From Amphibacillus marinus (GTDB lineage Bacteria; Bacillota; Bacilli; Bacillales; Amphibacillaceae): DNA of 64,000 nt. The stretch spans positions 186,001-250,000 of the forward strand of contig NZ_FODJ01000001.1 in assembly GCF_900110345.1 (NCBI RefSeq), given 5' to 3'. Position 1 is the first letter of the stretch. Each line of letters begins with the position of its first letter. A model generated the notes under the pieces. It searched no databases and had not been told where the DNA came from. It saw nothing but the letters and a program-made list of their open reading frames with translations. A program made the position numbers and the translations under genes. Of the stretch, positions 9,024 to 17,356 are shown piece after piece.

Positions 9024-9557
9024 TTAATAGTCTAAATCTTCGGGGTAATTAATGGTCTCAACAACCTCACCAGATGCTACATCCTCAATATCAATCGTGA
9101 TACCGAAATCATCTGGGTATTTCCCTTCAGCAATTTGATAAAATATGCCGGTATAGCCAATTGACATCACCATGAAGGAATCAATGCTATCTTCATATGC
9201 TTCGTAATCTACCAAAACAGTAAACGTTGAAAAATCATCTGAATATGTAACATCCTGTATTGACGAGAATTCGTCATTTTCTTGAAGTTCGCTAATAATT
9301 TCTTCAAGTGATTGTTTGCTTTCTTGTAGCCACTCTTCATGATATTCAGGTGTTATAACCATAACAACATCACCATCATCATTCTGACTTAATTCTTTAA
9401 TACCCTCTTCTTCGTTTTCTTCTTCAAAAATTAAAGCTACCTCTTCTTCTCCACCAAATATTGAGCTAGGAAGGACAACTTCAACATTGTCATTGCCACC
9501 ACAAGCAGTTAACAACAAGACAATTGTAAACATCCCCAAGGCTACTAATCTTTTCAT
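9024..9557 (-). CDS. Hypothetical acidic lipoprotein
   Basis: A 177-residue predicted lipoprotein; I do not recognise the family. Residues 1-19 are a lipoprotein signal (MKRLVALGMFTIVLLLTAC) with the lipidated Cys at 19. The mature part is strongly acidic. It has a region that may form two mixed alpha/beta repeats (DVVMVITPEYHEEWLQESKQ; SDDFSTFTVLVDYEAYEDS). It is probably anchored on the outer face of the membrane. AGGAGGAG supports the ATG. It forms a single-gene unit with a very strong terminator. No partner gene suggests a function. Confidence 0.8.
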   Translation of the reverse strand: MKRLVALGMFTIVLLLTACGGNDNVEVVLPSSIFGGEEEVALIFEEENEEEGIKELSQNDDGDVVMVITPEYHEEWLQESKQSLEEIISELQENDEFSSIQDVTYSDDFSTFTVLVDYEAYEDSIDSFMVMSIGYTGIFYQIAEGKYPDDFGITIDIEDVASGEVVETINYPEDLDY

Positions 9558-9778
9558 TTATTCTCCTCCTTTTGACACGAATGGATTAATTATAACAGAA
9601 TATTGAAATTTAGCTAGCAGATTTAACTAGAATAATTTATTTCTTTTAGCTTTTTGAGTCAATTTCATAATACATATTAACATAGGAAAATACGAACATT
9701 AAAACTTATTATTGAGTTTTAAACGTAGTTAGCTAAAAATAAACACATGAAAAAATCCACTAACTAGCATAGCGTGTC

Positions 9779-9975
9779 GCATTTAGCAGTCCCTTCGCTT
9801 TCACCCACTGGCACAAACGAGACATCTTCGTTTCCTCAGTGTCTCGCTAGCCATGGGCACGGCCTCAGCTAACTTTGTCAAGCACAGAACGCTTGACAAA
9901 GTGGATCTTCGGCTCGCGCTGGGGTTGCGATTACTCACCCTTGTTCCCGTAGGAGTCTATGTGACTGCTGAATGC
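9779..9975. repeat. Dispersed structured repeat, copy R2
   Basis: A non-coding unit closed by GCATTTAGCAGTC (9779-9791) and GACTGCTGAATGC (9963-9975), 12 of 13 paired. Inside are a perfect 7-bp hairpin CGAGACA/TGTCTCG (9818-9824, 9840-9846) and a perfect 12-bp hairpin ACTTTGTCAAGC/GCTTGACAAAGT (9872-9883, 9891-9902). The second is flanked by CCTCAGCTAACTT and AAGTGGATCTTCGGCT, which recur in copy R4 in the opposite orientation. No frame in it looks coding. Confidence 0.8.
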
Positions 9976-10109
9976 TTGATGATAGGTATGCTTACCCCTT
10001 CTTTTATTTGTGTTAGCATAAATTGAAAGATTAAATACGTTTAAGTATGTAATAGGACTGTCCATTGATAACGCAGACACCTAACTAGATCTACATAATT
10101 AAGTGGAGA

Positions 10110-10225
10110 CAGCCAATGGGCGAGACTCCGGAAGGAATAGCATCAGCCGAAGATCCACTTGAGGAGCGCTTTCTGCTACTCAAGTTAGCTGAGGCGATGC
10201 CTTCGGAAAGAGAGTCCATTGGCTG
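10110..10225. repeat. Dispersed structured repeat, copy R4 (short form, opposite orientation)
   Basis: The closing arms are CAGCCAATGG (10110-10119) and CCATTGGCTG (10216-10225), a perfect 10-bp inverted repeat. The inner block AGCCGAAGATCCACTT (10145-10160) with AAGTTAGCTGAGG (10182-10194) is the reverse complement of the R2 block. In R4 the enclosed stem is built from different bases (ACTTGAG/CTCAAGT), so pairing is kept while sequence changes. The whole unit can fold into one long imperfect hairpin. Confidence 0.8.
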
Positions 10226-10506
10226 CCGGAACGGATCAATGTTCTAACCTTAATCGTTGCCCTGGTGATCGACTATCATTTTCTTAATGTTCGTATATTC
10301 ATCTCTTATCAGTAATTATGAAATTGATTCATTTTATCAAATTATTTGATAACTGTTTTAATCTATCTGTCAACGTTCGCATTGAAAGGCTCGTTGGCCC
10401 CTTAATCTAGTCTTCTGAAAGAAGAACACATCCACATAATGTTAACAAAATCGACACATAGACCTATTATTTTACTCTTGTTATCTCTTACTAAACTGAA
10501 GTAAGA

Positions 10507-10536
10507 TTGAACAAACATCGTATTTTGTCGTATTAT
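10507..10536 (+). promoter_or_regulatory. Sigma-A-like promoter of the H-NOX chemoreceptor
   Basis: TTGAAC (10507-10512), an 18-base spacer and TATTAT (10531-10536), 26 bases upstream of the TTG start. No clear sigma-D (motility) promoter was seen. Confidence 0.5.
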
Positions 10537-10562
10537 TTATGCTGTCTTGAGGAGGAGTAGTT

Positions 10563-12359
10563 TTGAAAGGAACTGTTGTTGGTACATGGATTAAGACTCT
10601 AGGGAGAATGTACCCTGAGGATATTATTAAAGAAAAGATGATGGTGGCAGGCATTGATCCATCAAAAGCCATCTCGCCTCTAGATGACATTGATGACCAA
10701 AAGGTATTTAAGTTTATCTCAGAAGTTGCTACTCGCTTTTCTGTTACGGTAGAGGATCTTTGGTTAGCCATTGGCAAAGATAATGTTAAATCTTTTTATG
10801 ATGCCTATCGCTCTTTTTTTAAAAAGGCAAATTTATATCAATTTCTCAACTCAATGAATGATGTTCACCAAGTTGTCCGTAAGCGAATCGCTGGATCAAA
10901 CCCACCTGTTCTTGATATGGAGATTATCAGCAAATTTGATGTAAAGCTTACGTATCGGTCAAAAAGAGGTATGTTTAGTTACTTAATGGGACTTCTGCAG
11001 GGGGCTAAATTACATTTTAATGAAGAGATTCAAATAGAAGAACTGGAACGGAAAGATGGCGAAATGAGTATAAAATTGACCTTTCCCTACGAAGTAAGGT
11101 GCCGAAAAAAATACCGCTTTAATCAAATTCTTTCAGTTGGTTTTATTAAAGACGTTGGCGCAAAGTCAGCTTTGTTTGGGTTAACAGTTGGCGCAATTAT
11201 TAGCTATTTCTTACCCGAGACAGCTTTCTTATACTTAATTAGTCCAGCAATCACTGCTGCTTCGTCTATAATTGCATTTAAGCTGTTAAGTCGTCCCTTA
11301 CGCATTATAAACCAAGAGCTAGACGCACTTACACAAAAGCAATTTATTGTGACAACTGAGATTTATTCAGGTGGAGACATGTATGAAAACATTCACCAAT
11401 CCCTGAATAATTATAAGGCTGCTGTAGCTGAAGATTTCATTGGCTTTAATAGTATGACAGAAGAAATGCAAGGCTTTAGTGATACATTACGGCAAATCTC
11501 GACAACAATGGACGACACGAGCCAGGATATTGCTGAAGTAGTGGAAGAACTGGCTCACACCGCTATTTCACAAGCGGAGGAAACAGAACAAAGTGTTACG
11601 ACTTTACACAGTAATATCGCAGGCATTCACTCAATCTCAGAGCAAGAGAACCAAAATAAAGTGGAACTAGAGCATGCACTAGAAATGATTCAAGCCTCTT
11701 TTACCACACTTGATGGCACGGTCACCAGCCTATCGAACATTTTAATTCAGTTTGAACAGGTTAAGAATGGTAGTGTTCATTTAAAAAATAGAGGCAAAGA
11801 AATCGAACAAATAGCCGAATTTGTCGCAAATATTTCTTATCAAACAAATCTGTTAGCGCTAAATGCTTCAATTGAGGCTGCTAGAGCTGGGGATATGGGA
11901 AAAGGATTTTCGGTAGTCGCAACAGAAGTTCGCAAGCTTGCTAATCAATCTGAGCAAGCCGCTGAAAACATTAAAGAAAATGTGTTTGGCTTTTTACACG
12001 ACATGGACACGATGGTTGATCAGCTTGCTAGTCAATTTAATGTCATTAATGCCGAAAGTAATGGCATTAAAGCTGCCATTGCTCAAACTGAGACGTCATA
12101 TACGAGAATTGCAGCCGTTGCTGAGAAGATGCTTAAGTCAGCAGCAGACTTACAAAAGCAATCCGAGCAAATTGGTGGGTTATTTACCTCAATAGAGTCC
12201 TTAGCTGCTATTGCCGTCGAGAATTCAGCTTCGACTGAGGAAGTGAGCTCGAACGTATCAAACTACGCTGAGGAAATTAACAAATTAACTGAAGGCATTG
12301 ATAACTTTAAAAATCTGGTTAATGAATTTAAGAATTATTTATCAACGTACAAGCTATAA
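10563..12359 (+). CDS. H-NOX heme-sensor methyl-accepting chemotaxis protein, predicted O2-binding
   Basis: A 598-residue chemoreceptor. Residues 1-185 are an H-NOX (HNOB) domain that holds heme. The proximal ligand is H102 (MNDVHQVV), and the heme-propionate motif YxSxR is Y131-S133-R135. The distal residues W9, N74 and Y140 are all present at the numbering of the Thermoanaerobacter H-NOX, where Y140 with W9 and N74 stabilises bound O2. Residues about 190-245 hold two membrane segments. A signalling domain follows, with the MCP hairpin tip ([24 protein letters not shown]). Unlike most MCPs the sensor is cytoplasmic. The start is TTG at 10563 with GAGGAGGAG upstream. The terminator at 12379-12411 ends a one-gene unit. 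It likely directs movement with respect to oxygen. Confidence 0.9.
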   Translation: MKGTVVGTWIKTLGRMYPEDIIKEKMMVAGIDPSKAISPLDDIDDQKVFKFISEVATRFSVTVEDLWLAIGKDNVKSFYDAYRSFFKKANLYQFLNSMNDVHQVVRKRIAGSNPPVLDMEIISKFDVKLTYRSKRGMFSYLMGLLQGAKLHFNEEIQIEELERKDGEMSIKLTFPYEVRCRKKYRFNQILSVGFIKDVGAKSALFGLTVGAIISYFLPETAFLYLISPAITAASSIIAFKLLSRPLRIINQELDALTQKQFIVTTEIYSGGDMYENIHQSLNNYKAAVAEDFIGFNSMTEEMQGFSDTLRQISTTMDDTSQDIAEVVEELAHTAISQAEETEQSVTTLHSNIAGIHSISEQENQNKVELEHALEMIQASFTTLDGTVTSLSNILIQFEQVKNGSVHLKNRGKEIEQIAEFVANISYQTNLLALNASIEAARAGDMGKGFSVVATEVRKLANQSEQAAENIKENVFGFLHDMDTMVDQLASQFNVINAESNGIKAAIAQTETSYTRIAAVAEKMLKSAADLQKQSEQIGGLFTSIESLAAIAVENSASTEEVSSNVSNYAEEINKLTEGIDNFKNLVNEFKNYLSTYKL

Positions 12360-12378
12360 ACTATTTTAAAACATTAAG

Positions 12379-12411
12379 TAAGAGGACCTAAGCTTCCATA
12401 AGGTCCTCTTA
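12379..12411 (+). terminator. Terminator of the chemoreceptor gene
   Basis: TAAGAGGACCT (12379-12389) and AGGTCCTCTTA (12401-12411), a perfect 11-bp stem. It may also serve the convergent permease gene. Confidence 0.8.
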
Positions 12412-12446
12412 TGCGTTAATGATTCTCGAATAGTAATACAAAATAA

Positions 12447-13739
12447 TTAATGCTCTTCTGGAAGTAACAGGTTTAAAAAAATACTTATAATAGCCGCTGG
12501 CCCTACACCAGACGTTAATACAACTTGTAGATTAAAGGGTAATTGTTGGGTAGCTTCTGGAACTAAATTTAAGCCAACACCCACCCCTAGTGAAATGGTA
12601 ATAATTAGCATGTTTCTACTATTTAAATTAATGTCTTGAATTAACTTTATGCCTGAGACGGCAACCATTGCAAACATGGCAATCGCTGCCCCACCAAGTA
12701 CTGGTTCAGGCATAACAGAGATAGCGGTGGAGACTTTGGGTACGAGAGCCAATATGATTAAAATAATACCACCAATTTTAACAATGTGTTTACTAAACAC
12801 ACCCGTTAAACTAACGACGCCTACATTCTGAGAATAAGAAGTATTGGGAAATGCATTAAAGATCGAAGCAAAGCAACTGGATAAACCATCTGCTTTTACG
12901 GCACCAGCTACTTCTTCCTCTGTCGGTTCACGTCCCTCTGCCCCCTTAGTTAACGCAGCAACATCACCAATTGTTTCAATTGTTGAAGCCAAATACATAA
13001 AAATCATCGTAAAAATAGCGGCAGGCTCAAAGCTCCACTGATATTGATAAGGTAATGGAATTGAGAACCAACTACTCTTGGTGATTTCAGTAAATTCCAT
13101 CACGCCAACTAATAGTGAGACCACATAGCCCAAAATTAACCCCAGCAAGATTGAAGACGACTTTAAAAATGTGTGTTTACTTTGATGGAAGCAAATAATT
13201 GAAATGAGCACAAGTGCTGCTATAAGCAGATTAGTTGGGCTTCCTGTATTTATACTCCCTGCTGCTTGTTTAACTCCAACTGGAATTAAGGTAATACCTA
13301 TTGTCAGAACAACAATACCACCTATTAATGGTGTGAAAATTTTTCGAAAAAAACGTAGGTGATGCCCGATAAAAAATTCAACAAGTCCGCCAACAAATGA
13401 AGCACCCAGGACAGCACCAATGCCAAAGTCTGTTGCAATGGCCAGACTTGTCGAGATAAAGGCATTACTTGTTCCCATTACGATTGGTAAACCAGAACCA
13501 ATTTTCCGTACGCGAGAAACTTGAAGAATTGTCGTTATACCTGCAACGAGCAAGGCACATTGAATTAATAATGCGGTTTCTTCAATTGAAAAATCAAGTA
13601 ATGCTGCCATTAGTAACGGAAGTGTAGCGTTTGCTGCGAACATAGCCAGGATATGCTGTATCGCTAATGGTATACTTTTTGTTAAGGCTGGTTTATCGTT
13701 AATTCCATATAAGATATCATTTTCCGGCTGTTTACTCAT
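12447..13739 (-). CDS. NCS2 family purine/pyrimidine-type permease (PucJ/UacT-like)
   Basis: A 430-residue transporter with about 12-14 membrane segments. The first-helix QH motif (IPLAIQHILAMFAANATLPL) and the conserved NAFPNTSYSQNVGVVSLTGV segment place it in the NCS2 family, on the urate/xanthine branch. It probably brings a cyclic ureide or purine into the cell by proton symport. The frame opens at 13754, but GGGTGA lies just upstream of the second ATG (MSKQPEN), so 13739 is preferred. It is the last gene of the ureide cluster, downstream of another permease. The substrate cannot be told from sequence; cyanurate, barbiturate, urate or xanthine are candidates. Confidence 0.8.
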   Translation of the reverse strand: MSKQPENDILYGINDKPALTKSIPLAIQHILAMFAANATLPLLMAALLDFSIEETALLIQCALLVAGITTILQVSRVRKIGSGLPIVMGTSNAFISTSLAIATDFGIGAVLGASFVGGLVEFFIGHHLRFFRKIFTPLIGGIVVLTIGITLIPVGVKQAAGSINTGSPTNLLIAALVLISIICFHQSKHTFLKSSSILLGLILGYVVSLLVGVMEFTEITKSSWFSIPLPYQYQWSFEPAAIFTMIFMYLASTIETIGDVAALTKGAEGREPTEEEVAGAVKADGLSSCFASIFNAFPNTSYSQNVGVVSLTGVFSKHIVKIGGIILIILALVPKVSTAISVMPEPVLGGAAIAMFAMVAVSGIKLIQDINLNSRNMLIITISLGVGVGLNLVPEATQQLPFNLQVVLTSGVGPAAIISIFLNLLLPEEH

Positions 13740-13789
13740 TAAATCATCACCCATCGTTTCATGTTTTCAAGTAAAGATTCATTATGCAT

Positions 13790-15040
13790 TTATACAAATA
13801 TAACAGCAATAATAATTATTAATACCAGCATAGATACTATATATTTTAACTGAGCTTTAATCACTTCCATAATATCTAGATTAAACCCTTTGGCTAAAGC
13901 AGCAACATTAATTTGTACCGGACTCACCTGTGTACCAAGTCCTGTTGCAATAGCCACAAAGCCCATAGCTTCTGAAGATAACCCTAACACCGACAAGGTT
14001 GGTAGAATCAAGGTCAGCACACCGGCCGCAAAAGCCCCTGATGGAATGGCAATTAAAAAAGCAAGCACCATAGCAAAGGGCAGCACAAATGGTGTCGGCA
14101 CTCGACTTGCTAAATCAGCAATTTGATTAAATACGCCTAATTCTGCAACCATATTGATAAACCCTAAGAATATGCCGACAGAAAATAACGTTGTTAAAAT
14201 AAACTTGGAGCCGTCTATTAAAGCCTCGCATGTTTCGTTGCTGGTTAATGGTGTACAAATAATTGTAAGAATCGCAGTAAATATGATGGTCGTTGCTGGG
14301 GTCAGAATTGTCATTCCGATTAATTGGTTAATACTTGATCCCGACACAACCATGATCAGTAAGGCAATCGAAGGTAAGGCATATTTTACGAGATTTAAAT
14401 TAGTTTCGCTATTAACCTTTTCCTCCTGCTGTCCTGCACTTACTAATGCCCCCCGTTTATACACACCGAAAATAGCTAAGCCAGCTGCAATTAAATAAAA
14501 GATAACAACGTATGGTAGCATGGAGGAAGCATGGGCAGTTAATTCTGCCCCAGCACTTTCTGCTGTAAGAGCAGTCTCTGTTGAAGCAGGGGAGGTTGTA
14601 AAACCAACTGCTGAAATAATCGCCATTGCCGCAATTACTTCTGGAATAGCGCCAACCGCTACCGCCATTAACGGTGCTGTCACCATGGTATTTCCAGCGC
14701 CCATCCCAGCCATATAGGTAGCTAGGCCTTGAATTAAAACGATAATACCTGCTAGTATAATAATTTTACCCTTTAAGCCTCGTCTTGATAACTCTATTAA
14801 AGCCTGGATACTTCCCGCTTTTGAAACCATAACAGCTGCTGAAGCATAAAGAATTGGAACCGTGATACCTAGCATACTCGTAATACCATTTAAGATAATA
14901 TCTGAAGATTGTTCAATACTTAATCCGCCAATCACAATGGCCAATATCCCACCGACAACACCTGCAATGAGCATGTGCTTACGTAAAAAAAGTAAAATAA
15001 GGATTAGTATAATAGGCACAAGATTAATAAATAACTGCAT
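13790..15040 (-). CDS. Ion-transporter-superfamily permease (CitMHS/GntP-like)
   Basis: A 416-residue polytopic membrane protein with about 11 segments, a repeated-fold pattern and the loop GFTTSPASTETALTAESAG. It resembles the ion transporter superfamily that moves organic anions (citrate, gluconate, dicarboxylates). The exact family is not certain to me. GGGGAG lies seven bases before MQLFINL at 15040, which is preferred over the upstream codon at 15058. It is downstream of the ring-opening amidohydrolase gene and separated from it by a terminator. Inference: it might export or import the carboxylate left when the ureide is broken down, for example malonate, malonamate or oxamate. Confidence 0.65.
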   Translation of the reverse strand: MQLFINLVPIILILILLFLRKHMLIAGVVGGILAIVIGGLSIEQSSDIILNGITSMLGITVPILYASAAVMVSKAGSIQALIELSRRGLKGKIIILAGIIVLIQGLATYMAGMGAGNTMVTAPLMAVAVGAIPEVIAAMAIISAVGFTTSPASTETALTAESAGAELTAHASSMLPYVVIFYLIAAGLAIFGVYKRGALVSAGQQEEKVNSETNLNLVKYALPSIALLIMVVSGSSINQLIGMTILTPATTIIFTAILTIICTPLTSNETCEALIDGSKFILTTLFSVGIFLGFINMVAELGVFNQIADLASRVPTPFVLPFAMVLAFLIAIPSGAFAAGVLTLILPTLSVLGLSSEAMGFVAIATGLGTQVSPVQINVAALAKGFNLDIMEVIKAQLKYIVSMLVLIIIIAVIFV

Positions 15041-15099
15041 CTTTATCTCCCCGTTCACTAATTATTTATTGCTATTAACGTTTTTGAATCTGCTGAAAA

Positions 15100-15129
15100 A
15101 ATCAGGAGGGATGCTCTCCCTGCCTGATT
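15100..15129 (-). terminator. Terminator or attenuator after the ring-opening amidohydrolase gene
   Basis: On the minus strand AATCAGG-AGGGA pairs with TCCCTCCTGATT and then runs into TTTTT. It lies between 15137 and the permease start at 15040, so it may lower expression of the two distal permeases. Confidence 0.8.
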
Positions 15130-15136
15130 CCCATAC

Positions 15137-16243
15137 CTATCTTTCAATAATGACAGCGATCGGTCCGCCGCCAGCTGGTCCTTGATGCTCTGCCCCACCT
15201 GACACATAAACCATCGGATCACCCACTACGCTGGCAATGACACCATTAACAACAGCTCGTGCTTGTCGAGTATGATTAATATCAGAATCGGTCAGCATAG
15301 TATTTCTCCGTTCTCGTACTTTACCATCAGGAGACGCTTCTGCCTTTGCCAAAACATTTACGATTCGTTTTTGATCAGCACAAGATGGTAAACCTTGAAT
15401 ATCTAATCCACCATCCTTAATTGCTTGCAATACACTGTCAATGTCAATGGCATCCTGCATCACACTATGACCAATTCTATACGGGCTTACCGAATGAACA
15501 GAATTGCCCATCAGAATGATTTCGCAATTCATTAATTCTACTCCAGCTGAAGTAGAAGCCACAGAAGAGAACAGTGACCAATCTGACAGAATAGCTTCAT
15601 CCGTTACTGCATCATCTGCCACTTCACCTAGTGCAACCGCCACCCCGAGTGCAGAGGCACCTCTTGAATAGCCCATTGATTTATAGGTATCGTCAACAAT
15701 AACCTTTTGACCACGCCGTTTAGCCTCTTCAATTCTGTCAGAAGTTAATAATGGACACTTTATTTGCACAAAATGCACATCTTCCTTGCCCGTTATTCCT
15801 GAAAGCTCAATTAATTGACGCACTGTTTTCTTTACTTCATCTACCATGATTCTTGTCCCAATTTCTTCTGGTAAAAAATCTCGAGTAAAGCCAATTTCCG
15901 CTGTCAAAGCTTTTTCAACGATGCTAGTTAACTCAGAACTCTGTTTCTTTGTGAAAATCATAGCATGAGGTGTCATCACCCCTTCAGTACCACCAGACAT
16001 CACAAAAGCAACTTTCTCTTCAATTTTTTCTGTTGTAACATTTAATTTTGCAGCAAGATAATGTTTGAAGGCAAAGGTTGAAAAGCCTCTAGTAAAATCG
16101 TTTACGCAGCCATTCCCCTCTGTTTTAGCCAATACAGCTACAACTTCTTCAGCCTGTATTTCACCTGACTTAATCAATTTATCCAATTCAGACATGTCAT
16201 CAGGTGATGACATTGCAATTTTGTATATTCGGACGTCATTCAT
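15137..16243 (-). CDS. Ring-opening amidohydrolase of the cyanuric acid hydrolase/barbiturase family
   Basis: A 368-residue enzyme of the AtzD/barbiturase family, which opens six-membered cyclic ureides. The fold has three related domains, each with a Ser-Lys pair. The first is K40 (AKTEGNG) with S83 (SGGTEG). The second serine lies in [12 protein letters not shown]. The third is in [16 protein letters not shown] near the C-terminus. Cyanuric acid would give carboxybiuret, then biuret and CO2; barbituric acid would give ureidomalonate. The sequence alone does not let me choose. AAAGGAGGA precedes the ATG. A cre-like site lies 32 bases upstream, and a terminator follows. It is next to carbamate kinase and transcarbamylase genes. 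Confidence 0.88.
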   Translation of the reverse strand: MNDVRIYKIAMSSPDDMSELDKLIKSGEIQAEEVVAVLAKTEGNGCVNDFTRGFSTFAFKHYLAAKLNVTTEKIEEKVAFVMSGGTEGVMTPHAMIFTKKQSSELTSIVEKALTAEIGFTRDFLPEEIGTRIMVDEVKKTVRQLIELSGITGKEDVHFVQIKCPLLTSDRIEEAKRRGQKVIVDDTYKSMGYSRGASALGVAVALGEVADDAVTDEAILSDWSLFSSVASTSAGVELMNCEIILMGNSVHSVSPYRIGHSVMQDAIDIDSVLQAIKDGGLDIQGLPSCADQKRIVNVLAKAEASPDGKVRERRNTMLTDSDINHTRQARAVVNGVIASVVGDPMVYVSGGAEHQGPAGGGPIAVIIER

Positions 16244-16274
16244 GTCTATTTCCTCCTTTTTGTTTTTACCCTTT

Positions 16275-16288
16275 TGATAGCGCTTTCT
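16275..16288. promoter_or_regulatory. CcpA-binding (cre) site before the ring-opening amidohydrolase
   Basis: Read on the minus strand AGAAAGCGCTATCA matches the cre consensus TGWAARCGYTWNCW at 13 of 14 positions. It suggests carbon catabolite repression of this gene in addition to PucR control. Confidence 0.6.
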
Positions 16289-16363
16289 AATTGATTAACT
16301 TTAGAATAACACGGTATCTTGGATAATGCATTGTCAATAGTTGATAAACAGCTGTGAAATAAA

Positions 16364-16380
16364 TTATCATAAATTGATAA
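16364..16380. promoter_or_regulatory. Palindrome TTATCA-N5-TGATAA, possible operator
   Basis: A perfect 6-5-6 inverted repeat lies in the 174-base gap between the carbamate kinase and ring-opening amidohydrolase genes. TTGACA occurs just downstream on the minus strand (16337-16332) without a good -10, as in activator-dependent promoters. TGATAA-type words also occur upstream of the first cluster gene (25020-25065). It could be a PucR site; that is inference. Confidence 0.35.
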
Positions 16381-16417
16381 AATTAATGGCTGTTAATGGA
16401 AGTTAATTAGAAGAAAG

Positions 16418-17356
16418 TTAGTCCCGATAAATAACGGTCCCGGTTCGACCTAATACCGCATCCTTAGCACGTTCAAGAGAAGATATAATGGACTTCCGTT
16501 CCTTCTTGGAAAGGACGAATTTAATTGCAGCTTCAACTTTAGGAAGCATACTCCCTGGTGGAAATTGTTCATCTGCAATATACTGCTTTGCCTCCTCAAC
16601 TGAGATGGAATCTAATTCCTGCTGGCCCGGCTTACCGAAGTTGATTGCAACGCGGTCAACGGCTGTTAAAATAAATAGGAAATCAACATCTAAGGCTTCG
16701 GCTAAGCATTCGCTGGCTAAATCCTTATCAATAACAGCCTCGACACCCCTTAAGCCATTTTCTTGATCTCTCACAACTGGGATACCACCGCCACCAGCCC
16801 CAATTACAATATGACCAGAATCAACTAAATCCTTCATTACATCTTTCTCAACAATCTCAATTGGTGTTGGTGAGGGAATGACCTTACGGAAGCCGCGACC
16901 AGAATCCTCAATATAGCGATCACCAGTCTTTGCTGTTAATTCCTCTGCTTCTTCGGCGCTATAAAATGGACCAATTGGTTTAGTTGGAGCTGTGAAAGCA
17001 GGATCATGCTCATCAACAACTACTTGACTTACAATTGATGCAACAGATTTAATTATTCCACGATTAGCGAGCTCTTCTCGTAGTGCATTCTGTAAGTGGT
17101 AGCCGATATACCCCTGGCTCATTGCTCCCGATTCAGCAAACGGCATTTTGTCTTGCTCAGCTTTATCCTCTGCATACTTACCAAAAGCTAGATTGATGGC
17201 ACCAACCTGTGGGCCATTACCATGTGTGATGATGACATCATGTCCCTGCTCAATCATATCAACGATTGGTACCGCTGCTTGCTTTGCTAATTCTCTTTGC
17301 TCTTTAGCATTATTACCTAATGCATTACCCCCTAATGCAATTAATATTTTACTCAT
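16418..17356 (-). CDS. Catabolic carbamate kinase (ArcC/AllK-type)
   Basis: A 312-residue amino-acid-kinase-fold enzyme that turns carbamoyl phosphate and ADP into ATP, CO2 and ammonia. Motifs visible are KILIALGGNALG at the N-terminus, ITHGNGPQVG, the inserted PCP-type subdomain before FRKVIPSPTP, and AGGGGIPV. Length is normal. AGGCGGTGA precedes the ATG at 17356; the frame itself opens earlier at 17407. It overlaps the end of the allG-like gene by 8 bases, so the two are translationally coupled. No arginine deiminase or ornithine carbamoyltransferase is nearby. Its carbamoyl phosphate therefore most likely comes from the AllFGH-like enzyme encoded just upstream, as AllK works in E. coli. 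Confidence 0.93.
   Translation of the reverse strand: MSKILIALGGNALGNNAKEQRELAKQAAVPIVDMIEQGHDVIITHGNGPQVGAINLAFGKYAEDKAEQDKMPFAESGAMSQGYIGYHLQNALREELANRGIIKSVASIVSQVVVDEHDPAFTAPTKPIGPFYSAEEAEELTAKTGDRYIEDSGRGFRKVIPSPTPIEIVEKDVMKDLVDSGHIVIGAGGGGIPVVRDQENGLRGVEAVIDKDLASECLAEALDVDFLFILTAVDRVAINFGKPGQQELDSISVEEAKQYIADEQFPPGSMLPKVEAAIKFVLSKKERKSIISSLERAKDAVLGRTGTVIYRD

Larger units (their letters stand above)
9558..10562. other. One-kilobase non-coding stretch with two repeat copies
   Basis: It contains repeats R2 and R4 and, at its right end, the promoter of the chemoreceptor gene. Outside these it is AT-rich and shows no gene, tRNA or known riboswitch that I could recognise. Confidence 0.6.

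Noticed and set aside
9024-10562. CRISPR array or phage remnant in the long gap
   Set aside because: The repeats are few, of unequal length, imperfect and in both orientations; there are no regular spacers and no phage genes.
13890-14717. Plus-strand frames within the permease gene (and similar ones elsewhere opposite long genes)
   Set aside because: They are antisense shadows of clear minus-strand membrane-protein genes, without ribosome sites or family matches.
16418-17356. Carbamate kinase as part of an arginine deiminase pathway
   Set aside because: No arcA, arcB or arcD is in the neighbourhood, and it is translationally coupled to the AllG-like gene.
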